From positions 1-10,262 of the forward strand of contig JAYUKV010000104.1 of the NCBI GenBank assembly GCA_043764135.1: a DNA stretch of 10,262 nucleotides, read 5' to 3'. The position numbers and the translations under genes were made by a program. Below, one piece after another: positions 5,136 to 10,262 of this stretch. The DNA is from JAYUKV01 sp043764135. Its GTDB lineage: Bacteria; Patescibacteriota; JACMRA01. Below the pieces are notes generated by a model. The model had not been told where the DNA came from. It did no database searches and saw nothing but the letters and a program-made list of their open reading frames with translations. How positions within the stretch are numbered: position 1 is the stretch's first letter; the number at the start of each line of letters is the position of its first letter.

Positions 5136-7094
5136 ATGAATATATCTACTTTAGCAAAAGTGCTCGGCATTTCAATAAACGAGTTACAAGAAGTAGGGCA
5201 AAAAAATAAAATCCCAGGTTTTAACAATAGAAATACCAGAGTTAGTTATAATTCTGCTGTAGACATAACTAAAGTCCTTAGACCTGACAAAGTTAACATT
5301 CTAAAAAATGACGATAAGATTTATTTGCCTGCCTCACTTACCGTGTCAGAATTTAGTGAAACAATACAAAAACCAGTTGGTTTGATTGTTAAAACACTGA
5401 TGATGAATGGAATAATGGCAACAATTAATGAAAAAATTGATTATGATACTGCCACTTTAATTGCTGAAGAATTAAATGTCGAAGTACACCCAGAATCGGA
5501 GGAATTGGCAAATATGTCTTCTAGCGAAGATATGTCTTTAACCAAGACTTTTGAGATCTCAGAAACTGTTGGAAATTATGTACCAAGACCTCCTGTAGTA
5601 ACTGTAATGGGTCATGTTGACCATGGTAAGACTACGCTTCTTGATACAATTAGACAAACTAACGTAGTAGCAGGTGAAGCTGGAGCGATAACACAACATA
5701 TTTCATCATATCAAATTGAATATGATACTAAGTCTGTAACTAATACCAAAGCACTTGTAAGAGGTAAAAAGGGTTTTAAGATTACTTTTGTTGATACACC
5801 TGGACATGAAGCATTTACTTCTATGAGAGCAAGAGGAACTCAATTAGCTGATATAATAATTCTTATGGTTTCTGCTGTTGAAGGTCCTAAGCCGCAAACA
5901 GTTGAGGTTATAGAAAGAGCTAAGATGACTAAAACACCTGTTATTGTAGCGATTAATAAGATTGATTTGCCTAATGCAGATGTTGATAAAGTAAAACAAG
6001 AAGTAGCTGCCTTTGGAATAGTGCCAGAAGAGTGGGGTGGAGATTCTCCATTTATCGAAATTTCTGCAAAGAATAATATTAACATTGATAAACTTCTTAA
6101 TCAAATTCTTTTGTTTGCTGAATTATCAGAGTTTAAGGGTCCTGTTGGAGTAGGAAGCGAGGCTGTTGTTTTGGAGTCAGTAATGGATTCTAAAGCTGGA
6201 GCTCAAGCAACTATATTGATTCTGAAAGATGAACTTAAAGTAGGAGATATTGTATCTTGTGATGGAATGCAAGGTAAAATCAAGAGAATCCTTGACTCAG
6301 AAAATAAGTCAGTGATGAAAGGAACAATTGCTGAACCAATAACAATCTACGGTTTACCTAATCTACCCAAAATAGGATCTCTCCTAAAATACCACCCTTC
6401 AGTAAAAGATGTAAATAACTATCTTGTAGCTCAGTCGTTAAAACAGGCTAAGAAGAAAGTTATCATGCACCACAAAGATTCGAATGATGAAACTTTAAAT
6501 ATTATAATCAAAACAGATGTGGCCGGTTCTCTTGAAGCACTAAAAGAAGCAGTTCTTAAAATCCCAACTGAGAAATCTCAAATTATAATCAAGCAAGAAT
6601 CAGTCGGGCAAATCAACGAATCTGACGTAGACTATGCAGCGACTACTAACTCTACAATTTTGGCATTTCACACTTCAACAACACCGTCAGCTCTTGCTGC
6701 TTTAAAAGCAAATAAAGTTGATTTGATTGAATCAGATATTATTTATGAATTGTTAGAATGGGTAGAAGAACAACTATTGAAGAGAATCAAGCACGAAATC
6801 AGAGTAGATGTTCTTGGCCAGGCCAAAATCCTTGCTCTTTTCAAAGCTCCAAAGCCATCAATTCAAGTATTTGGTGGAGAGGTAATAAATGGTAAAATGA
6901 TCAGTGGTAAATCCTTTAGAATACTAAGAGATGATCAAGAAGCTGGTAGAATTGATGTTACAGAATTACAAAAAAATAAGTCTGCAACAAACGAAGTAAA
7001 TATTTCACAACAATTCGGAGTATCAGCAACTGGAAAACTAAAAGTTCAAGTTGGTGATATTCTAGAATGCATTAATGAAATAGTAATAAAATAA
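5136..7094 (+). CDS. infB: Translation initiation factor IF-2
   Basis: A 652-aa GTPase that brings initiator tRNA to the small ribosomal subunit and promotes subunit joining. It begins with a small IF2_N-type helical module (MNISTLAKVLGISINELQ). A second N-terminal module follows (about 60-115: LPASLTVSEFSETIQKPVGLIV and onward). Then comes the G domain with all motifs intact: GHVDHGKT (159-166), DTPGH (220-224), NKID (274-277) and SAK (310-312). After it come domain II (VLESVMDSKAGAQATILIL), domain III (IIKTDVAGSLEALKEAVL) and the initiator-tRNA-binding C2 beta barrel at the end. The long charged linker seen in E. coli IF-2 (890 aa) is almost absent, as in many small genomes. The frame is open from TTG 5100, and ATG 5124 is also possible. 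I prefer ATG 5136 because it starts the conserved module and lies 8 nt after the -10, so the mRNA would be leaderless. It is a single-gene unit with its own terminator. Confidence 0.97.
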   Translation: MNISTLAKVLGISINELQEVGQKNKIPGFNNRNTRVSYNSAVDITKVLRPDKVNILKNDDKIYLPASLTVSEFSETIQKPVGLIVKTLMMNGIMATINEKIDYDTATLIAEELNVEVHPESEELANMSSSEDMSLTKTFEISETVGNYVPRPPVVTVMGHVDHGKTTLLDTIRQTNVVAGEAGAITQHISSYQIEYDTKSVTNTKALVRGKKGFKITFVDTPGHEAFTSMRARGTQLADIIILMVSAVEGPKPQTVEVIERAKMTKTPVIVAINKIDLPNADVDKVKQEVAAFGIVPEEWGGDSPFIEISAKNNINIDKLLNQILLFAELSEFKGPVGVGSEAVVLESVMDSKAGAQATILILKDELKVGDIVSCDGMQGKIKRILDSENKSVMKGTIAEPITIYGLPNLPKIGSLLKYHPSVKDVNNYLVAQSLKQAKKKVIMHHKDSNDETLNIIIKTDVAGSLEALKEAVLKIPTEKSQIIIKQESVGQINESDVDYAATTNSTILAFHTSTTPSALAALKANKVDLIESDIIYELLEWVEEQLLKRIKHEIRVDVLGQAKILALFKAPKPSIQVFGGEVINGKMISGKSFRILRDDQEAGRIDVTELQKNKSATNEVNISQQFGVSATGKLKVQVGDILECINEIVIK

Positions 7095-7095
7095 G

Positions 7096-7120
7096 AAAAT
7101 AGTCACAAGACTATTTTTTT
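7096..7120 (+). terminator. Rho-independent terminator after infB
   Basis: AAAATAGTC (7096-7104) pairs perfectly with GACTATTTT (7109-7117) around a 4-nt loop. A run of T residues overlaps and follows the stem. It begins 2 bases past the stop codon. On the minus strand the A-rich left arm would also act as a U tract, but no minus-strand gene approaches it. Confidence 0.85.
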
Positions 7121-7214
7121 AAAATTCTTTATCACAGTAATAACAATATTTAATATTCATTAACTATTTTTCTAATTAAATGTTTAACTAATAAGATGGA
7201 TAAAATTTATTTTA

Positions 7215-7243
7215 TTGTAAAAAAACAATTCTTAACATATAAT
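7215..7243 (+). promoter_or_regulatory. Promoter of the unknown gene-tsaD operon
   Basis: A -35 TTGTAA (7215-7220) and a perfect -10 TATAAT (7238-7243) are spaced 17 bp apart. Transcription would start near 7249-7250, leaving a leader of about 5 nt before ATG 7255 and ruling out the in-frame TTG at 7246 as a start. The region from 7121 to 7214 is AT-rich, with nothing else recognisable. Confidence 0.65.
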
Positions 7244-7254
7244 AATTGCTGATT

Positions 7255-7935
7255 ATGATTAAAGTACCAATTTTTGACCCATCTAATATTGGAATAGGGG
7301 ATAAGTTAGATTATGTTAACCATAACATAGAAAGATATTTAGAGATGACAAATTATGATACTCCTGTTGGTTACATAAACTTTATTTTACCAGGATTCAT
7401 CAATGATAACCCAGATTTAAATATCACACCAATTTCGCCACATTTAGTTGATCAAGCCTTAGTTTCAGGTTTTTACGACCAAGATATAATGCTATATATT
7501 AATTACTTTGGTTCCAAAGAAGAGTTATCAGAAAGAATTCAAATGTATACTAATGACTATATTATCAAGGAAAAGAAAATCAGCCCTCAATGGAAAGTTG
7601 TTGTATTTTTTCCGATGAACAGTATTTTAGAATGTATTGGAAAAGAGAAATTTAATATGAAATACGGCCTTCAACTTGTAGGTTCTGATATTACTGCCGA
7701 GAATATAAGTAAGCATGATGACCTTGGAATTAAACATTTTAACTTAATTTTTATTGATGTAGGTACAGAGATGAAGTTACAAAAACCAGATTTAAAATTA
7801 ATAAAAGAAGTAGCTGCAAAATATCCTGAATCTCAGTTTGTTATTTATGCTCTAGATTCTGACAACTTAAACCTGCCGGAAAACTGCCGAATAGTAGTTG
7901 GTAAAAATTTCTGGAATATCTACTATATTGACTAG
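7255..7935 (+). CDS. Conserved-looking hypothetical protein upstream of tsaD
   Basis: A 226-aa soluble protein that I do not recognise. It has no signal peptide or membrane helix. The C-terminal half alternates strand-like and helix-like stretches (WKVVVFFPMNSILECIG; FNLIFIDVGTEM; LKLIKEVAAKYPESQFVIYALDSD; CRIVVG), which suggests an alpha/beta, Rossmann-like fold. No nucleotide-binding loop or catalytic motif is clear. The N-terminal half is rich in Tyr, Asn and Asp. The start is set by the promoter: the predicted transcription start is about 5 nt before ATG 7255, with no Shine-Dalgarno sequence. The stop (TAG) lies 28 bases before the tsaD ATG with no terminator between, so the two genes are probably co-transcribed. 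It is not TsaB, TsaC or TsaE by any motif I can see. The link to t6A synthesis is only positional. Confidence 0.75.
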   Translation: MIKVPIFDPSNIGIGDKLDYVNHNIERYLEMTNYDTPVGYINFILPGFINDNPDLNITPISPHLVDQALVSGFYDQDIMLYINYFGSKEELSERIQMYTNDYIIKEKKISPQWKVVVFFPMNSILECIGKEKFNMKYGLQLVGSDITAENISKHDDLGIKHFNLIFIDVGTEMKLQKPDLKLIKEVAAKYPESQFVIYALDSDNLNLPENCRIVVGKNFWNIYYID

Positions 7936-7963
7936 AGTCCAAATTGAAGCTAGTTTTAAAAAT

Positions 7964-9073
7964 ATGATTTGCCTAGCAATAGAAACTAGTTGTGATGATA
8001 CTTCTGTATCTATTTTAGAATTTGAAGAATCCTCATCATTTGAACACATCGTCAGTACAACCACTGTACTATCGACCATTACATCTTCTCAGATTACAAC
8101 ACATGCCAAGTATGGAGGTGTTATTCCAGAATTAGGAGCAAGATTGCATACAACAAACTTTCAACCAGTTTTATCAGAAGCACTGAAGATTGCATGTGAA
8201 AAAATAAATATCTCTCAAGACAATTTCTGGAGACAACTTGATCTAATTGCAGTAACCAATGAACCAGGTTTAAACTCAGCCTTAAAGGTAGGTATTGAAC
8301 AAGCGAAAGCCTTACAATACTACATTAATCACAACTACAATAACAATGTCGCAATGATTAAAGTGAATCATTTAAAAGGTCATATTGCTTCTTCTTTCTT
8401 GGAGAATGGGAAGATTGTAGAATCTCCATTTCCACACTTACATCTCTTAGTAAGTGGTGGTAATACCCAAATCTTAAGGTTAGACAGTTGGCACAATTCG
8501 ACTATAATTGGTAAAACCGTAGATGATGCAGTAGGAGAATGTTATGATAAAACAGCTAGAATGTTAGGCTTTAAATATCCAGGTGGGGTAAGCTTAGCTA
8601 GAACTGCTGATTTAGAAAGAGGTAATTATATCGGATTAAATAAGGCTATGGTCAAAGAATCTTTAAATACTTCGTTTAGCGGATTAAAAACGCAAGTGAG
8701 ATATATTACACAATCTACACAGATAGAAGGTTTTGAATATGAACGATATCTTGAACAGTCTGAAATAGAAGATTTAATAAATTGTAATGCAGATCAATTG
8801 AATCCTAAACTTAAATTTATTAAGCAAGCATGTATTTCAATTCAAGAAGTTTGTACAGAACAATTGGTCCGAAAAATAAAAAATGCAATTGTAAGTTTAG
8901 AACCTAAGTCTCTAGGATTATCAGGTGGAGTAAGCGCCAATCTATTATTAAGACAAGAATTTTCTACCTTGGGATATAGTTTACATAAACCACACCTTAA
9001 ATATACAGGTGATAACGCAGCTATGATTGGCCTAGCTGGAATTCTAGATTACTTGCTAAAAATCAAAAATTAA
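7964..9073 (+). CDS. tsaD: tRNA N6-threonylcarbamoyladenosine transferase
   Basis: A 369-aa enzyme of the Kae1/TsaD family. With TsaB and TsaE it transfers the threonylcarbamoyl group from TC-AMP (made by TsaC) to A37 of ANN-decoding tRNAs in the cytoplasm. The start ICLAIETSCDDTSVSIL is the typical ASKHA phosphate-1 strand. The metal-binding HLKGH gives H136 and H140, and D350 in YTGDNAAMIGLAG matches the third ligand. LLVSGGNTQIL (161-171), GKTVDDAVGECYDKTARMLG (183-202), YPGG (205-208), SFSGLKTQVR (237-246) and LSGGVSANLLLR (319-330) are all present. A segment around 250-285 (GFEYERYLEQSEIEDLINCNADQLN) looks like a small insertion relative to E. coli TsaD. The frame is open upstream to 7898, but only ATG 7964 gives the conserved N-terminus, and the longer version would overlap the previous gene. 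It probably shares the promoter at 7215-7243. tsaB and tsaE are not in the window. Confidence 0.96.
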   Translation: MICLAIETSCDDTSVSILEFEESSSFEHIVSTTTVLSTITSSQITTHAKYGGVIPELGARLHTTNFQPVLSEALKIACEKINISQDNFWRQLDLIAVTNEPGLNSALKVGIEQAKALQYYINHNYNNNVAMIKVNHLKGHIASSFLENGKIVESPFPHLHLLVSGGNTQILRLDSWHNSTIIGKTVDDAVGECYDKTARMLGFKYPGGVSLARTADLERGNYIGLNKAMVKESLNTSFSGLKTQVRYITQSTQIEGFEYERYLEQSEIEDLINCNADQLNPKLKFIKQACISIQEVCTEQLVRKIKNAIVSLEPKSLGLSGGVSANLLLRQEFSTLGYSLHKPHLKYTGDNAAMIGLAGILDYLLKIKN

Positions 9074-9130
9074 GCTATTATCAACATAATTAGTTGTTCT
9101 ATAGGTAGATCTGGTAAAATTCATAGTTAT

Positions 9131-9159
9131 TTGCACAAAAATAAAAGATGAATTATACT
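9131..9159 (+). promoter_or_regulatory. Promoter of the pilin-like gene
   Basis: A -35 TTGCAC (9131-9136) and a -10 TATACT (9154-9159) are exactly 17 bp apart. Transcription should start near 9166, giving an AT-rich leader of about 40 nt without a visible Shine-Dalgarno sequence. The bases between tsaD and this promoter (9074-9130) hold no clear terminator. Confidence 0.65.
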
Positions 9160-9205
9160 TTAACAGAATAATTACTATTAACAATTAATTATTAATATTT
9201 CTATT

Positions 9206-9622
9206 ATGAATAATTTGAAAAAATTTTTTGCATCATTGGCACTAGTTGTGATGATGTTTGCTACACTTCCAGGATTTGTATTAACAACTTCAGCTCAGGC
9301 CAATTCTGTTAACCCATGTGACGGAGGTGCTGCAAAGCCAGTAGGCTGTGATAACTGGATAACAAGATTGTTTCCAACTTCTCAATCAGGAGTAGGAGGA
9401 ATTAAGGCTTTAATCCAAACAATAGGAAACTTAGCAGTTACAATCCTAGCTTCTATTTCAGTACTATATTTACTATTGAGTGCTTACAAGATGATAAGTG
9501 ATAGTGGAGATGGTAAAGGATGGAAAGACGGACTTGCAGGTGTTAAATATGCGATACTAGGATTAGTAGTTGCACTTCTAGCATTTGGTATAGTAAGTTT
9601 TATAGTCGGCTTTGTTAAATAA
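9206..9622 (+). CDS. Pilin-like small membrane protein (type IV secretion pilin / VirB2-TrbC type)
   Basis: A 138-aa secreted or membrane protein. A basic start (MNNLKKF) and hydrophobic core lead to TTSAQA at residue 32, a good signal peptidase I site. The mature protein has two cysteines (C38, C48) that could pair. A short amphipathic part containing GVGGIKALIQTIGN follows, then two membrane helices (about 72-94 and 111-136) joined by a glycine- and charge-rich loop (SDSGDGKGWKDGLAG). A cleaved signal followed by two helices around a short polar loop is the layout of VirB2/TrbC-like pilins, and such small proteins are frequent in Patescibacteria, annotated as T4SS pilins. No other secretion genes are nearby, so it could equally be a stand-alone membrane protein. 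It has its own promoter and terminator, suggesting high, independent expression, as for a structural subunit. The assignment rests on topology more than identity. Confidence 0.72.
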   Translation: MNNLKKFFASLALVVMMFATLPGFVLTTSAQANSVNPCDGGAAKPVGCDNWITRLFPTSQSGVGGIKALIQTIGNLAVTILASISVLYLLLSAYKMISDSGDGKGWKDGLAGVKYAILGLVVALLAFGIVSFIVGFVK

Positions 9623-9627
9623 ATATG

Positions 9628-9647
9628 AAATCCCTTTGGGGTTTTTT
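9628..9647 (+). terminator. Rho-independent terminator after the pilin-like gene
   Basis: AAATCCC (9628-9634) and GGGGTTT (9638-9644) form a 7-bp stem with one T-G wobble and a TTT loop, continuing into more T residues. It begins 5 bases after the stop codon. Confidence 0.8.
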
Positions 9648-9682
9648 AATTTGTAATAAATTTTATTACTAATTTTTTTTCC

Positions 9683-9711
9683 TTGATAATTTAAATAATA
9701 AGAAATATAAT
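9683..9711 (+). promoter_or_regulatory. Strong near-consensus promoter, leaderless gene follows
   Basis: A -35 TTGATA (9683-9688) and a perfect -10 TATAAT (9706-9711) with a 17-bp spacer: the best overall promoter match in the window. The ATG at 9719 is 8 nt after the -10, so the transcript would start on or one base before the start codon. Confidence 0.7.
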
Positions 9712-9718
9712 ACATATT

Positions 9719-10216
9719 ATGAATTCTATAATAATTCTATTAACATCTGTCTTTTTAATTTTCATATTCCTATTAATAATTTTCTTCATTATTTTAACTA
9801 TTCACCAATTATTTTCTATGAAGAAAAATAGAATTTTTTTTCACCCAACTAACCAAGAGGTTTTAGAAGTACACATACCGTTTATAATAGATAAGTATAA
9901 TTTGGAAACAAACAAATTAAATTTTATCGAAATAGGCGCTGGTGATTGTAATGTAATTAGCAAAATAAGTGATCAGTATACCTGGAAGTCATTAATTGCA
10001 CTAGAGGTTGAATTATTTGCTTTTTTATGGGGAAAATTAAGATTATTTATTACAAACAAGAATCATTTAATTACTCTAAAAAGAGTTGACTGTATTGATT
10101 ATAATTATGAAGAAAATTCTTTAATTTACTGTTATATGGGTAGAGAAATAATGAAAACTATGTATATAACTCACCTTTCGCAACCAACTTTACAACAAAC
10201 CAAAACCTCCCAATAA
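9719..10216 (+). CDS. Membrane-anchored class I SAM methyltransferase-like protein, apparently truncated
   Basis: A 165-aa reading frame. Residues 3-33 are a strongly hydrophobic membrane anchor. A short basic link (MKKNR) and FFHPTNQEVLEVHIPFIIDKY lead into a methyltransferase core: motif I FIEIGAGDCNVI (69-80), the next strand with an acidic end SLIALEVELF (91-100, E96), LKRVDCIDYNY (120-130), and strand 4 SLIYCYMGREIMKTM (134-148). This order (anchor, (Y/F)xPT, glycine-rich loop, GxE, D) matches small membrane-anchored methyltransferases, loosely reminiscent of the FAM173/ATPSCKMT protein-lysine methyltransferase type. The substrate is unknown. The protein stops too early: strands 5-7 are missing. 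The tail after about residue 148 (YITHLSQPTLQQTKTSQ) is unlike the rest in composition. A transposase-like start follows at 10223, so the gene is probably interrupted by an insertion sequence, and the tail is IS-end sequence. It has a leaderless start from a strong promoter. Confidence 0.65.
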   Translation: MNSIIILLTSVFLIFIFLLIIFFIILTIHQLFSMKKNRIFFHPTNQEVLEVHIPFIIDKYNLETNKLNFIEIGAGDCNVISKISDQYTWKSLIALEVELFAFLWGKLRLFITNKNHLITLKRVDCIDYNYEENSLIYCYMGREIMKTMYITHLSQPTLQQTKTSQ

Positions 10217-10222
10217 TAGTTC

Positions 10223-10262
10223 ATGATTTTGGATAAACCAACTTTAGATCTCTACTCTGATT
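10223..10262 (+). CDS. Start of a probable IS4/IS701-type transposase (runs off the window)
   Basis: From ATG 10223 the frame reads MILDKPTLDLYSD and is open to the last base. The phrase KPTLDLYSD closely resembles the N-terminus I know from IS4/IS701-type DDE transposases, which typically continue DYLISSF...TTATGLS. Only 13 residues are available and no catalytic residue is in view, so this is recognition from a short string. If right, the left end of the element lies somewhere between about 10160 and 10222, inside the methyltransferase frame. Confidence 0.45.
   Translation, partial: MILDKPTLDLYSD

Noticed and set aside
7898..7963. Longer TsaD starting at ATG 7898
   Set aside because: It would add 22 unconserved residues and overlap the upstream gene by 38 bases. 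The conserved ICLAIETSCDDT begins directly after ATG 7964.
10165..10236. Simple -1 frameshift in the methyltransferase, since another frame reads NLPIIVHDFG, resembling a methyltransferase strand 5
   Set aside because: That frame also stops at once (TAA 10234-10236), and the following in-frame MILDKPTLDLYSD is better explained by a transposase start. It remains possible if the transposase call fails.
1..10262. Alternative genetic code (UGA as glycine or tryptophan), suggested because no gene ends in TGA
   Set aside because: infB, tsaD and the other conserved proteins read through at expected lengths with no internal TGA, and Gly and Trp use normal codons. Ten stops of TAA/TAG are expected in an AT-rich genome.
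1..10262. CRISPR array or tRNA genes
   Set aside because: No regularly spaced repeat set beyond the two- to three-copy 16-bp repeat at 4386-4429 was seen, and no T-loop or cloverleaf pattern was found on either strand.

Overview
This is an AT-rich, gene-dense bacterial window. The clearest genes are two housekeeping ones: infB (translation initiation factor IF-2, with an unusually short N-terminal region of about 650 aa in total) and tsaD (tRNA t6A37 synthesis). A small two-helix pilin-like protein with a signal peptide, a membrane-anchored methyltransferase-like protein, short intergenic gaps and promoters that sit almost on top of start codons together suggest a reduced-genome lineage such as the Candidate Phyla Radiation (Patescibacteria). 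That placement is an inference; no rRNA gene is present to prove it. The code is standard in practice: every gene ends in TAA or TAG, and the conserved proteins read through without internal TGA.

Layout. (1) 1-2280, plus strand: a probable lipoprotein of unknown function, a hairpin terminator, then a six-helix ferric reductase/NADPH-oxidase-type flavocytochrome with its own promoter. A strong bidirectional terminator follows. (2) 2335-4320, minus strand: a GNAT acetyltransferase and an S41 C-terminal processing protease. Between them lies a nearly palindromic element of about 124 bp with 19-bp terminal inverted repeats and flanking TAA, which looks like a MITE. (3) 4321-4970: a divergently oriented small gene of the GRDP-like (glycine-rich-domain-protein-like) type, with a real Shine-Dalgarno sequence, tandem palindromic repeats over its start, somewhat higher G+C (about 37% by hand count over 4441-4860) and its own terminator. 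It looks like an acquired cassette. (4) 5100-9073, plus strand: infB as a single transcription unit, then a probable two-gene operon of an unrecognised 226-aa protein and tsaD. (5) 9131-9650: the pilin-like gene with its own promoter and terminator. (6) 9683-10262: a leaderless gene for a membrane-anchored SAM methyltransferase-like protein that appears cut short. The last 40 bases look like the start of an IS4/IS701-type transposase, so an insertion sequence probably interrupts the gene.

A theme across the window is promoter geometry. Six good promoters all have a 17-bp spacer. In three of them (857, infB at 5136, 9719) the predicted transcription start falls at or next to the start codon, and in a fourth (7255) it falls within a few bases. 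None of these four genes has a Shine-Dalgarno sequence at a usable spacing, so leaderless translation looks common here. The putative foreign gene at 4425 is the clear exception. The genes do not form one pathway. They cover translation (infB, tsaD), envelope functions (lipoprotein, protease, flavocytochrome, pilin-like protein) and mobile DNA.
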